DNA of 64,000 nucleotides, from positions 744,001-808,000 of the forward strand of contig NZ_FOIZ01000001.1 in the NCBI RefSeq assembly GCF_900109295.1. Direction: 5' to 3'. The stretch's first letter is position 1. The number at the start of each line of letters is the position of its first letter. The notes beneath the pieces are model-generated. The model saw only the letters and a program-made list of their open reading frames with translations, was not told where the DNA came from and searched no databases. The DNA comes from Cognatiyoonia koreensis (lineage in GTDB: Bacteria; Pseudomonadota; Alphaproteobacteria; Rhodobacterales; Rhodobacteraceae). Of the stretch, positions 37,660 to 45,934 are shown in pieces. The translations under genes were made by a program, and so were the position numbers.

Positions 37660-37767
37660 CGTTTTGTTCATTGCTCCGCGCGGTCGGTTTTCTACACCTT
37701 CATTTTTTCCGTGCACATTCATTTCAACGACCAAGGGCAGGTGGCCTTTCGGACCAAGGAGAACTGT

Positions 37768-38940
37768 ATGTTTGAATTTCTGAACAAGTCGAAACCGCAG
37801 CCCGTCGAAGAGGTGAAAGCCTCTGCGACAGGTCCGGTCGTGGCTTGGTCGACACAAGGTCGCGTGGCCTGGACACCGCGTGATACGGCGTCACTGACCC
37901 GCGCCGGTTTCACCGGCAATCCGATCGGATTTCGCGCGGTCAAGCTGATCGCAGAGGCTGCTGCCGCTGTCCCGCTGCTTGTACAGGACCGTGAACGCCG
38001 CTACGACGCGCACCCCGTACAAGCCTTGCTGGCCCGACCCAACGCAGGGCAAGGCCGTGCAGAGCTGCTGGAAGCACTTTTTGGTCAGTTGCTACTGACC
38101 GGAAATGGCTATCTCGAAGCGGTTGCGGATGATGGTCTGCCACTTGAGATGCATGTGCTGCGTTCAGACCGGATGCGCCTTATTCCGGGGACAGACGGCT
38201 GGCCCGTTGCCTATGAATACGTCGTGGGGGCAAAGAAGCATCGTTTTGTCGTCGGTGACGTCAGCCCGATTTGCCATATCCGGTCGTTCCATCCGCAAGA
38301 CGATCATTATGGGTTTTCGCCGCTCCAGGCCGCAGCAGGCGCGATTGACGTGCACAATGCTGCATCGCGCTGGTCCAAGGCGTTGCTCGACAATGCGGCG
38401 CGTCCGTCTGGTGCCATTGTCTATCGCGGTGCTGACGGACAGGCATCCATGTCCGAGGACCAATACGCAAGGTTGGTCGATGAGATGGAAAGCCAGCATC
38501 AGGGTGCCCGCAATGCAGGCCGGCCTATGCTGCTGGAAGGCGGGCTTGATTGGAAACCGATGGGGTTCTCGCCATCCGACATGGAATTCCAGAAAACCAA
38601 AGAAGCTGCCGCGCGCGAGATTTCGATCGCCTTCGGTGTGCCGCCCATGCTTTTGGGAATTCCCGGTGATGCAACCTATGCAAACTATCAGGAAGCCAAC
38701 CGCGCCTTCTATCGCCTGACTGTTCTGCCGCTTGCGACAAGGGTGGTCAGCGCAATTGCTGACTGGCTGTCTGATTTTGCAGGCGAGCGCGTTGAATTAC
38801 GCCCCGACCTTGACCAGATCCCGGCCTTGTCAGCAGAACGCGATGCACAATGGCGCCGCGTGGCGGATTCAACGTTTTTGACCACCGCTGAAAAGCGGAA
38901 CCTGCTGGGCTTGCCAGCATTGGAGGTCGGGGATGAATGA
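37768..38940 (+). CDS. g3: GTA g3, portal protein (HK97 type)
   Basis: A 390-residue portal protein through which DNA enters and leaves the head. Visible blocks: VAWTPRDTASLTRAGFTGNPIGFRAVKLIAEAAAAVPLLV, RPNAGQGRAELLEALFGQLLLTGNGYLE, and ISIAFGVPPMLLGIPGDATYANYQEANRAFYR near the end. An AAGGAG site precedes the ATG at 37768. Its end overlaps g3.5 by 8 bp. Confidence 0.95.
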   Translation: MFEFLNKSKPQPVEEVKASATGPVVAWSTQGRVAWTPRDTASLTRAGFTGNPIGFRAVKLIAEAAAAVPLLVQDRERRYDAHPVQALLARPNAGQGRAELLEALFGQLLLTGNGYLEAVADDGLPLEMHVLRSDRMRLIPGTDGWPVAYEYVVGAKKHRFVVGDVSPICHIRSFHPQDDHYGFSPLQAAAGAIDVHNAASRWSKALLDNAARPSGAIVYRGADGQASMSEDQYARLVDEMESQHQGARNAGRPMLLEGGLDWKPMGFSPSDMEFQKTKEAAAREISIAFGVPPMLLGIPGDATYANYQEANRAFYRLTVLPLATRVVSAIADWLSDFAGERVELRPDLDQIPALSAERDAQWRRVADSTFLTTAEKRNLLGLPALEVGDE

Positions 38941-39130
38941 CAAGATCGTCGAATTGAAGCGGCCTGAATACGTGCAGCCGCCTGTGACCGATTTCTGGTT
39001 TGCCCAGGTGGATAACCGCCTTGGTCGGATCGAACTCATGGTGAACCGGCTGGAATGGCAAATCTTGCTGATCGTCTGCGCCTGCGCCGCCGTTTTTGTC
39101 CTCGAACTTCTCGCTGTATTGAAAGGCTGA
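38933..39130 (+). CDS. g3.5: GTA g3.5, small membrane-anchored head formation protein
   Basis: A 65-residue protein: a charged N-terminal half (LKRPEYVQPPVTDFWFAQVDNRLGRIELMVNRLEW) and one C-terminal transmembrane segment (ILLIVCACAAVFVLELLAVL). This matches the family annotated as RcGTA head formation protein between portal and protease. The exact role is not known. Confidence 0.85.
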   Translation: MNDKIVELKRPEYVQPPVTDFWFAQVDNRLGRIELMVNRLEWQILLIVCACAAVFVLELLAVLKG

Positions 39131-39134
39131 ATGC

Positions 39135-39668
39135 ATGGAACTGGAACATAAATTCTGCCGATTGGGAGATACGGTCAATGTCTCGGACGGGACCGTGATC
39201 GAAGGCTATGCATCGCTTTTCGATCGCAAGGATCAGGGTGGCGATGTTGTCGCCAAAGGGGCCTATGCCACGTCGTTGAAGACCATGAAGTCCGGCATCA
39301 AGATGCTGTGGCAGCACGATCCGGCGCAACCCATCGGCGTCTGGGACGAAGTCCGCGAGGACAGCAAAGGGCTGTGGGTGAAAGGGCGTATCCTCACCGA
39401 TGTTGCAAAGGGGCGCGATGTTGCCGCTTTGATTGCTGCCGGGGCGATCGATGGTCTGTCAATTGGCTATCGCGCCGTGAAGGCTGCAAAGAATGACAAG
39501 GGTGGACGCCTATTGTCTGAACTGGAGCTCTGGGAAGTGTCGCTTGTGACTTTCCCGATGCTTCCTGATGCGCGTGTGGCAGGCAAGGGCGATGATCCTG
39601 CCGAGATCACGATGCGCGAATTGGCGGCGGTATTCACGGAAGCCCGCAACGCGATGATCACCCGCTAA
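39135..39668 (+). CDS. g4: GTA g4, prohead protease
   Basis: A 177-residue HK97-family (U35) protease that matures the capsid. The N-terminal EGYASLFDRKDQGGDVVAKGAY, LWQHDPAQPIGVWDE with the catalytic His, and the ELWEVSLVTFPMLPDARV block with the catalytic Ser are present. It directly precedes the major capsid gene. Confidence 0.93.
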   Translation: MELEHKFCRLGDTVNVSDGTVIEGYASLFDRKDQGGDVVAKGAYATSLKTMKSGIKMLWQHDPAQPIGVWDEVREDSKGLWVKGRILTDVAKGRDVAALIAAGAIDGLSIGYRAVKAAKNDKGGRLLSELELWEVSLVTFPMLPDARVAGKGDDPAEITMRELAAVFTEARNAMITR

Positions 39669-39691
39669 CCACCGACAAAGAAGGACTGAAA

Positions 39692-40873
39692 ATGACTGTA
39701 CCCGAGAGCGTTTCTCGGACCGGGGAAGCTTTGTCTCCGGCCGATGATCTCAAGACCGCGATTGGCGGTTTCATGAGCGAATTCAAATCTTTTTCCACCG
39801 GCATTCACGCCACATTGCAAAAACAGGAAGATCGCATGAACAAATTGGACCGAAAGACGATGCTGGCGCGCCGCCCGGAACTGGGTATGACAGCAGAGAT
39901 TGACGCCCCCCACCAGAAGGCTTTTTCGGCCTATCTGCGCTCGGGCGATGATGACGGGCTGCGCGGCCTGGAACTTGAAGGTAAGGCGCTTAGCACTGCT
40001 GTGGCGGCTGATGGCGGATACCTTGTGGACCCGCAAACCGCGGACACAATCAAATCCACCTTGTCAGCGACAGCCTCGATCCGCGCGATCGCCAATGTCG
40101 TGAACGTCGATGCGACGTCTTTCGATGTGCTGGTCGATCACGCCGATATCGGTGCCGGTTGGGCGACCGAAACCGGCTCGCTTGCAGAAACGGACAGCCC
40201 GCAGATTGATCGCATCACGATCCCGCTGCATGAATTGTCCGCGCTGCCGAAGGCATCACAGCGTCTGCTGGATGACAGCGCCTTTGACATTGAAGGCTGG
40301 CTGGCGGATCGCATCGCTACGAAATTTGCACGCTCTGAAGCGGCCGCTTTCGTCAACGGTGACGGGATTGAAAAACCGCAGGGTTTCCTGACCGCGCCGA
40401 CAGTCGACAATGATGTTTGGGTCTGGGGCAACCTTGGCTATGTGCCGACGGGCGTGTCAGGCGATCTTGGCGGTGCTGAAAAGATCATCGATCTGGTCTA
40501 TGCGCTTGGGGCCCAGTATCGCGCCGGTGCAACCTTTGTGATGAATTCACGCACCGTTGGTGCGGTACGCCAGCTCAAGGACTCCGACGGTCGTTTCCTG
40601 TGGTCAGACGGACTTGCCGCCGGCGAACCTGCACGGCTGATGGGCTATCCGGTTCTGATTGCCGAAGACATGCCGGATATCGGCGCGGATGCAGCAGCAA
40701 TTGCCTTTGGCGATTTCGGGGCCGGTTATACCGTTGCCGAACGACCTGATCTGCGCGTGCTGCGTGATCCGTTCTCGGCCAAGCCGCATGTCCTGTTCTA
40801 TGCGACCAAGCGTGTCGGCGGTGCCGTCAGTGACTATGCCGCGATCAAGCTGCTGAAATTCTCAGAAAGCTAA
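39692..40873 (+). CDS. g5: GTA g5, major capsid protein (HK97 fold)
   Basis: A 393-residue HK97-type capsid protein. Residues 1 to about 110 form a helical, removable delta/scaffold region (LSPADDLKTAIGGFMSEFKSFSTGIHATLQKQEDRMNKL); the mature fold has GGYLVDPQTADTI, GWATETGSLAETDSPQIDRITIPLHELSALPKASQRLLDDS and ADRIATKFARSEAAAFVNGDG. Cleavage by g4 is expected. A non-coding, highly structured region follows before g6. Confidence 0.96.
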   Translation: MTVPESVSRTGEALSPADDLKTAIGGFMSEFKSFSTGIHATLQKQEDRMNKLDRKTMLARRPELGMTAEIDAPHQKAFSAYLRSGDDDGLRGLELEGKALSTAVAADGGYLVDPQTADTIKSTLSATASIRAIANVVNVDATSFDVLVDHADIGAGWATETGSLAETDSPQIDRITIPLHELSALPKASQRLLDDSAFDIEGWLADRIATKFARSEAAAFVNGDGIEKPQGFLTAPTVDNDVWVWGNLGYVPTGVSGDLGGAEKIIDLVYALGAQYRAGATFVMNSRTVGAVRQLKDSDGRFLWSDGLAAGEPARLMGYPVLIAEDMPDIGADAAAIAFGDFGAGYTVAERPDLRVLRDPFSAKPHVLFYATKRVGGAVSDYAAIKLLKFSES

Positions 40874-40881
40874 AGGCATAG

Positions 40882-40908
40882 GGGCGGGGTGCGTTGCTGC
40901 ATCCGCCC
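40882..40908 (+). terminator. Stem-loop directly after the capsid gene (possible attenuator)
   Basis: GGGCGG (40882-40887) pairs with CCGCCC (40903-40908), and the stem continues inward through TGC/GCA with a wobble and a bulge. It lies 8 bp after the g5 stop. There is no U-tract, so it is more likely an mRNA 3'-end stabiliser or partial attenuator than a full terminator. Confidence 0.5.
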
Positions 40909-40913
40909 TTAGC

Positions 40914-41003
40914 CCCGGACGCGCTGTCCTTTCGGTGCTGGTTGTCCAGCTGCTTCCTTCCGTCCGAGCAATCGGTGCCGGAGGGAGCCACAGCGTGTCC
41001 GGG
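40914..41003 (+). ncRNA. Candidate structured RNA element between capsid g5 and connector g6
   Basis: A 90-nt stretch folds by hand into a closed multi-branch structure. P1: 14 bp joining 40914-40927 and 40990-41003 (one G-U). P2: GCTGG/CCAGC at 40937-40950 with a TTGT loop. P3: 11 positions, 40952-40962 with 40979-40989 (ten pairs, two G-U). P4: CCGA/TCGG at 40964-40975 capped by a GCAA (GNRA) tetraloop. The G-U pairs would be A-C mismatches on the other strand, so the plus strand, that of the GTA transcript, is favoured. ATTTT follows P1. The function is unknown; it could set the capsid-to-tail expression ratio. Confidence 0.5.
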
Positions 41004-41039
41004 ATTTTCATCAGCAAGCAATGAATGCGGAGTAAATTC

Positions 41040-41636
41040 ATGATGTTAGTCGAGTTGACAACAGTCCCGCAGGGGGGAATTCCCTTGAACGCCTTCAAGG
41101 ACCACCTGCGCCTGGGGTCGGGCTTTTCTGACGGTGATCTGCAGGATGGCGTGCTGGAAGGTTTTCTGCGTGCCGCGATCGCAGCGGTTGAAGCGCGAAC
41201 GGGCAAGGTTCTGATCGAACGTGCGTTCAGCTGGACGTTGACGGCATGGCGCAACGATACGCGCCAACCGTTGCCACTGGCACCGGTCAATGCGATTTCC
41301 CAGATGGTGCTTGTCGATTCTAACGGGACAGAAGTACTGTCCCCAGATCGCTGGACCCTGCGACCCGACATGCAGCGCCCGACGCTTGAAGCCAAAAGTT
41401 CAACACTCCCGGCGATCCCATGCGGCGGTCATGTGCGGATCGAAATGCTTGCCGGATTCGGTCCTGAATGGTCTGACTTACCCGTCGATCTGGCACATGC
41501 CTGCTTCATGCTTGCCGCACACTATTACGAATACCGGATGGACGCGATGACGCCGCAGCAGGCGCTGCCTTTTGGTGTCGCTGCGCTGATCGAACCCTAT
41601 CGCACCGTCCGCCTGTTCATGGGTGGTCGGACATGA
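41040..41636 (+). CDS. g6: GTA g6, head-tail connector (adaptor) protein
   Basis: A 198-residue head-tail connector. LRLGSGFSDGDLQDGVLEGFLRAAIAAVEARTGKVLIERAFSWTL and the end LAHACFMLAAHYYEYRM...LPFGVAALIEPYR are typical of the gp6-like family. GGAG 7 bp upstream supports the ATG at 41040 over one at 41025. It overlaps g7 by 4 bp. Confidence 0.93.
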   Translation: MMLVELTTVPQGGIPLNAFKDHLRLGSGFSDGDLQDGVLEGFLRAAIAAVEARTGKVLIERAFSWTLTAWRNDTRQPLPLAPVNAISQMVLVDSNGTEVLSPDRWTLRPDMQRPTLEAKSSTLPAIPCGGHVRIEMLAGFGPEWSDLPVDLAHACFMLAAHYYEYRMDAMTPQQALPFGVAALIEPYRTVRLFMGGRT

Positions 41637-41971
41637 AGACGCCGCATCTCAACCGCCGACTGAAACTAGAGACACAGACGCGCGTGTCTGACGATGCTGG
41701 CGGTTTCACAGTTGTCTGGGACACTGTTGGAACGCTCTGGGCACAAATTGTGCCGGGTTCGGGCCGCGAGCTGGCCGCACATAACCTGCCACGCAGCCGC
41801 GTTCCACTGCGTATCGTTGTCCGTTCTGCGCCAGTTGGTTCAGACCAGCGCCCCACGCCGGGACAGCGGTTTCGTGAAGGCGAACGCCTGTTCGAAATCA
41901 CGGCAGTTACCGAGGTTGATCGCTTTGCCCGTTACCTCACGTGCCACGCAGAAGAGGAGGTCACAACATGA
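41633..41971 (+). CDS. g7: GTA g7, head closure (stopper) protein
   Basis: A 112-residue SPP1 gp16-like closure protein: LNRRLKLETQTRVSDDAGGFTVVWDTVGTLWAQI and FREGERLFEITAVTEVDRFARYLTCHAEEE. It starts in ATGA overlap with g6 and ends in ATGA overlap with g8. Confidence 0.9.
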   Translation: MKTPHLNRRLKLETQTRVSDDAGGFTVVWDTVGTLWAQIVPGSGRELAAHNLPRSRVPLRIVVRSAPVGSDQRPTPGQRFREGERLFEITAVTEVDRFARYLTCHAEEEVTT

Positions 41972-42390
41972 GCTATGCCATGTCCGCCCCTTTGCAGGCC
42001 GCTGTCTTTCAGCAGCTGTTCACGGATCCTGATCTGTCAGCACTTGTGGCGGGCAATATCTTCGACGCCTTGCCCAGCGGGTCCGTGCCGTCGCTTTATG
42101 TCGCGCTTGGTCCTGAAAAGGTGCGCGATGCGTCCGACGCAACAGGCGGTGGTGCCCTGCATGAACTGACAATTTCCGTCGTCAGCGATGCCGCCGGTTT
42201 CGCGGTGGCAAAGGAAGCTGCGGGTCTCGTCTCTGATGCGCTCGTCAATGCGGATCTGCCGCTGTCGCGTGGCGCACTGGTCAGCCTGAATTTCTTCAAA
42301 GCGGCTGCCGCACGTGTCGGGACCGGTGATACCCGCCGCATCGATCTGTTTTTCCGCGCCCGCGTCTGCGACGCGCCCCAAACCCCATAA
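41968..42390 (+). CDS. g8: GTA g8, tail terminator (DUF3168)
   Basis: A 140-residue DUF3168 protein (AVFQQLFTDPDLSALVAGNIFDALPSGSVPSLYVALGPE, HELTISVVSDAAGFAVAKEAAGLVSDAL). In RcGTA the g8 product ends the tail tube and joins it to the head. GAGGAGG precedes the ATG. Confidence 0.9.
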   Translation: MSYAMSAPLQAAVFQQLFTDPDLSALVAGNIFDALPSGSVPSLYVALGPEKVRDASDATGGGALHELTISVVSDAAGFAVAKEAAGLVSDALVNADLPLSRGALVSLNFFKAAAARVGTGDTRRIDLFFRARVCDAPQTP

Positions 42391-42408
42391 TCCAAAGGAG
42401 TGACAGCC

Positions 42409-42825
42409 ATGGCTGCTCAGAACGGTAAGGACCTGTTGGTCAAGATTGATATGACGGGCGACGGCGCGTTTGAAACGGCTGCAGGTTTGCGGGCCACAAG
42501 GATCAGCTTCAACGCGGAAAGCGTCGATGTCACGAGCCTCGAAAGCGCGGGCGGATGGCGTGAATTGCTGGCGGGGGCAGGCGTCAAGACCGCGTCGATT
42601 TCAGGGTCCGGTGTGTTCAAGGATGCTGCCACTGATGAACGCGTGCGTCAGATCTTCTTTGATGGCGAAACGCCCACGTTTCAGGTGATCATCCCCGATT
42701 TCGGCACGGTCGAAGGCGCGTTCCAGATCACATCGATCGAATACGCAGGCACCTATGACGGTGAGGCAACCTATGAAATGGCGCTCGCTTCTGCCAGTGC
42801 GCTGATTTTCGAGGCGCTGGTCTGA
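42409..42825 (+). CDS. g9: GTA g9, major tail tube protein
   Basis: A 138-residue TP901-1-type major tail protein: KDLLVKIDMTGDGAFETAAGLRATRISFNAESVDVTSLESAGGWRELLAGAGVKTASISGSGVFKD and a beta-rich end. AAGGAG 8 bp upstream supports the ATG at 42409. It ends one base into g10. Confidence 0.92.
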   Translation: MAAQNGKDLLVKIDMTGDGAFETAAGLRATRISFNAESVDVTSLESAGGWRELLAGAGVKTASISGSGVFKDAATDERVRQIFFDGETPTFQVIIPDFGTVEGAFQITSIEYAGTYDGEATYEMALASASALIFEALV

Positions 42826-43139
42826 TGGTCAATCCGCTAGCGGGCGAAGTGTCTGTCTTCATCGACGGCAACGCCCATGTTTGCAAACTGACGCTGGGCG
42901 CGCTGGCGGAACTGGAAAGCCAGCTGGAAGAACGATCGATGGTCGATCTGGTCAAGCGGTTCGAAAGCGGCAACTACGCGGGGCGTGACGTGATGGCCTT
43001 GATCGTCGCGGGCCTGCGTGGTGGTGGTTGGCAGGGCAGTACTGCCGATCTGCTGACTGCTGATATCGCGGGCGGTCCGATTGGTGCCGCGCAGATCGCC
43101 GCGACTTTGCTGGCCCGCGCATTTACGCCACCCGCATGA
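42825..43139 (+). CDS. g10: GTA g10, tail assembly chaperone-like protein
   Basis: A 104-residue protein of the gene-transfer-agent family (VFIDGNAHVCKLTLGALAELESQLEERSMVDLVKRFESGNYAGRDVMALIVAGLRGGG). Its position between tail tube and tape measure matches phage tail-assembly chaperones; the role is inferred. It overlaps g10.1 by 4 bp. Confidence 0.88.
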   Translation: MVNPLAGEVSVFIDGNAHVCKLTLGALAELESQLEERSMVDLVKRFESGNYAGRDVMALIVAGLRGGGWQGSTADLLTADIAGGPIGAAQIAATLLARAFTPPA

Positions 43140-43336
43140 CGGGCCTTGACTGGCCCGCACTGATGAAAGCCGGGATGGGCGGATTGCGCCTGACACCGGA
43201 TCAGTTCTGGCGACTCTCACCTGCAGAGCTTGCCTTGATGCTGGGCATCGCCGATGCGCCAGCGCCGCTGTGCCGCGCGCAGCTGGATGATCTTCTGGCC
43301 CGCTACCCCGATCCCGAAAGGATGAACGATGGATGA
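43136..43336 (+). CDS. g10.1: GTA g10.1, small tail assembly chaperone-like protein
   Basis: A 66-residue protein (LDWPALMKAGMGGLRLTPDQFWRLSPAELALMLG) of the rcc01693 type. It overlaps g10 by 4 bp and g11 by 8 bp. Tail chaperones in phages are often made as two-part products from this location; here they are separate genes. Confidence 0.85.
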   Translation: MTGLDWPALMKAGMGGLRLTPDQFWRLSPAELALMLGIADAPAPLCRAQLDDLLARYPDPERMNDG

Positions 43337-43988
43337 TATCGACCGCATTGACGATCTAGATGCCGACGTATCCGCACTCGAACGCACGCTTGGCGATGCC
43401 GCCGCGGTGGCACGCGCCTTTGACGGGCAATTGCGTGGCGTACAATCAAGCCTTGCCGCTACGACGCGTGATCTAGGGAACCTCGAACGGGGGTTTTCCA
43501 ACGGATTGCGCAAGGCATTTGACGGCCTTGTACTTGACGGAATGAATCTATCAGATGCCCTATCCGGCATCGCAAAGTCGATGGCTGACACAGCTTACAA
43601 TGCGGCGATTGCCCCGGTCACCAATCATCTTGGGGGCCTTTTGTCCGATGGCGTGAACGCGGCCGTATCTGGGTTGATGCCGTTCGCAGACGGCGGTGCC
43701 TTTTCCCAAGGGCGCGTCATGCCTTTCGCACGTGGTGGTGTCGTATCCGGCGCGACGAGTTTTCCGATGCGCGGCGGCACCGGACTGATGGGCGAAGCGG
43801 GACCGGAAGCGATCATGCCTCTTGCGCGCGGGGCCGACGGCAAACTTGGTGTGCGCGGCGGAAGTGGACAAGCGGTCAACGTCACCATGAATATCACGAC
43901 GCCGGATGCGCAAAGCTTTCAGCGATCCCAAGGCCAGATCGCCGCGCAGATGGCGCGCGTGCTGGGTCGTGCTCAACGCAATCGCTAG
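43329..43988 (+). CDS. g11: GTA g11, short tape measure protein
   Basis: A 219-residue protein, much shorter than most phage tape measures but typical for RcGTA-type particles with short tails. An N-terminal coiled region (DDIDRIDDLDADVSALERTLGDAAAVARAFDGQLRGVQSSLAATTRDLGNLERGFSNGLRKAFDGLVLDG) is followed by a Gly-rich part (FADGGAFSQGRVMPFARGGVVSGATSFPMRGGTGLMGEAGPEAIMPLARG) seen in phage tape measure proteins. Confidence 0.9.
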   Translation: MDDIDRIDDLDADVSALERTLGDAAAVARAFDGQLRGVQSSLAATTRDLGNLERGFSNGLRKAFDGLVLDGMNLSDALSGIAKSMADTAYNAAIAPVTNHLGGLLSDGVNAAVSGLMPFADGGAFSQGRVMPFARGGVVSGATSFPMRGGTGLMGEAGPEAIMPLARGADGKLGVRGGSGQAVNVTMNITTPDAQSFQRSQGQIAAQMARVLGRAQRNR

Positions 43989-44001
43989 GAAGGATCCCCC
44001 C

Positions 44002-44634
44002 ATGTCATTTCACGAAGTCCGCTTTCCGGCCTCTCTTTCGTTCGGCGCCCTCGGCGGGCCGGAGCGGCGCACGGAGATTGTCACCCTCGCTAACGGGTTT
44101 GAGGAACGCAACACGCCCTGGGCACATTCGCGCCGCCGCTATGACGCGGGATTGGGTCTGCGCTCGCTTGACGATGTGGCCTTGCTGGTCGCGTTTTTCG
44201 AGGCGCGTCAAGGCCAGTTGTTCGGGTTTCGCTGGAAGGACTGGGGCGATTTCAAATCCTGCGCACCATGCGACAAGCCCGGTGCGCAGGACCAGCTGCT
44301 TGGGATCGGGGATGGCGAAACCGACCGCTTTCAGTTGATCAAGGATTATGCGTCTGGCGATCAGTGTTATGGCCGCGTCATTTCCAAACCCGTGATTGGC
44401 ACCGTGCGGGTTGCTATCGGCGGGGACGAAGTCGCGGACAGCATCGACTATACTGTCGATCCGGTCACCGGTATTGTGCATTTCACGAGCCCTCCGGGCG
44501 AGGGGGCCGAAGTACGCGCAGGCTTTGAATTTGACGTGCCGGTGCGCTTTGATTCCGATCGCATTCACACAGCCGTCAGCAGCTTTCAGGCGGGTGAGGC
44601 GCCCAGCGTACCCGTGATTGAGGTGCGGGTATGA
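44002..44634 (+). CDS. g12: GTA g12, distal tail protein (DUF2460)
   Basis: A 210-residue DUF2460/TIGR02217 protein: FHEVRFPASLSFGALGGPERRTEIVTLANGFEERNTPWAHSRRRYDAGLGLRSLDDVALLVAFFEARQGQLFGFRWKDWGDFKS. In RcGTA g12 forms the ring at the end of the tail tube. GGAAGGATC precedes the ATG. It overlaps g13 by 4 bp. Confidence 0.93.
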   Translation: MSFHEVRFPASLSFGALGGPERRTEIVTLANGFEERNTPWAHSRRRYDAGLGLRSLDDVALLVAFFEARQGQLFGFRWKDWGDFKSCAPCDKPGAQDQLLGIGDGETDRFQLIKDYASGDQCYGRVISKPVIGTVRVAIGGDEVADSIDYTVDPVTGIVHFTSPPGEGAEVRAGFEFDVPVRFDSDRIHTAVSSFQAGEAPSVPVIEVRV

Positions 44635-45506
44635 GTGCTGCAGACCTCCATGCCCATTTGGCCGGCGGGCAGACTCACGTCTGCCAATGCTGGATGATCA
44701 AACGGCGCGACGGTCGAACTTTCGGTTTTACCGACCATGACGGCCCCCTCGTGTTCGATGGCGTGACCTTCATGGCCGACAGCGGCCTGTCGGCCAAGGC
44801 GCTTTCCGCGACGACGGGCCTTTCCGTCAACAACACCGAAGCGGTCGGTCTTTTGCAGTCCGATGCCATTGATCCCGAAGACATCACCGCGGGGCGCTTT
44901 GACGGGGCTGAAGTCACGAACTGGCTGGTGCAATGGGACAATGTCGCTGCGCGACAGGTCAAGTTTCGCGGCACGATCGGGGAAATCACCCGCAGCGCAG
45001 GTGCGTTCGAGGCAGAGTTGCGCGGTCTGACCGACCCGCTGAACCAACCCCTTGGACGCAGCTTCATCAAAAGCTGTTCGGCTGTTCTGGGTGATGTGTC
45101 CTGTGGCTTTGATCTGGACGATCCTGCTTACTACGCAGAATCAATTGTCCAAAAGGTCACCGACGAAACGCTGCTTTCGCTCCCTGTGGCTGGTTTTAAT
45201 GCAAGCTGGTTTGCGCACGGGCGCTTGCGCGTGCTGGACGGCCGCGCAAAGGGGATGGTCGGTGCGATTAAACATGATCGAGACGCTGGGCTACGCCAGA
45301 TCACACTCTGGGAGCCATTGACCGGTCTGGCCACTGGCGACACCGTCCGGCTCGAAGCTGGCTGTGACAAACGGGCTGACACCTGCCGCGAAAAATTCGC
45401 CAACATCGCGAATTTTCGGGGCTTTCCGCATATTCCTGGCGATGACTGGCTTGTCAGCGTGCCCCGCGCCAGTGCCGATGCAGATGGCGGGAGCCTGAAC
45501 AGATGA
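44631..45506 (+). CDS. g13: GTA g13, baseplate hub protein (DUF2163)
   Basis: A 291-residue DUF2163/TIGR02218 protein: HLAGGQTHVCQCWMIKRRDGRTFGFTDHDGPLVFDGVTF, TDPLNQPLGRSFIKSCSAVLGDVSCGFDLD and the Cys-rich end CDKRADTCREKFANIANFRGFPHIPGDD, where Cys residues suggest a bound iron-sulfur cluster, as reported for the RcGTA hub. ATGA overlaps on both sides. Confidence 0.93.
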   Translation: MSAADLHAHLAGGQTHVCQCWMIKRRDGRTFGFTDHDGPLVFDGVTFMADSGLSAKALSATTGLSVNNTEAVGLLQSDAIDPEDITAGRFDGAEVTNWLVQWDNVAARQVKFRGTIGEITRSAGAFEAELRGLTDPLNQPLGRSFIKSCSAVLGDVSCGFDLDDPAYYAESIVQKVTDETLLSLPVAGFNASWFAHGRLRVLDGRAKGMVGAIKHDRDAGLRQITLWEPLTGLATGDTVRLEAGCDKRADTCREKFANIANFRGFPHIPGDDWLVSVPRASADADGGSLNR

Positions 45507-45928
45507 ACGCGGTCGTGGACACAGCGCGGGCGTGGATCGGAACGCCCTACGTCCATCAGGCTTCTGTGCAAGGGGCGGGATGTGACTGCCTCGGCCTTGT
45601 GCGAGGCGTCTGGCGGGCCGTGAACGGCGCAGAGCCAGAAGCTATACCAGCTTACACCGCTGATTGGGACGAACCGCAGGGCCTTGAGACTCTGGCTGCG
45701 GCGGCGTCGCGTCATATGAGATCAGTGTGTGGCGCATGGGTGCCGGGGCAGGTGCTCTTGTTCCGGATGCGCGGCGGGGCGGTGGCCAAGCATCTGGGCA
45801 TCCTGTCGGCGACGGATGACACCCCTGCGTTCATTCACGCCTACACTGGCCATGGCGTCGTCGAAAGCCCGCTTTCACAGCCGTGGCGGCGCCGTGTTGT
45901 GGCGCGCTTTGACTTGCAAAAAGGATAA
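45503..45928 (+). CDS. g14: GTA g14, NlpC/P60 cell-wall peptidase
   Basis: A 141-residue NlpC/P60 peptidase with the catalytic Cys in GAGCDCLGLVRGVW and His in AKHLGIL, plus HAYTGHGVVE. It is thought to help the particle pass through the peptidoglycan of recipient cells. It lies between the hub and megatron genes, as in RcGTA. Confidence 0.93.
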   Translation: MNAVVDTARAWIGTPYVHQASVQGAGCDCLGLVRGVWRAVNGAEPEAIPAYTADWDEPQGLETLAAAASRHMRSVCGAWVPGQVLLFRMRGGAVAKHLGILSATDDTPAFIHAYTGHGVVESPLSQPWRRRVVARFDLQKG

Positions 45929-45934
45929 CCCGAT

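Noticed and set aside
40911..41004. Signal recognition particle (4.5S) RNA on the minus strand, because of the motif GGAAGGAAGCAGC in the middle of a ~95-nt hairpin
   Set aside because: The invariant 5' side (CAGG loop and UCC stem facing the GGAA loop) is missing, and base pairing is better on the plus strand, where G-U pairs replace A-C mismatches.
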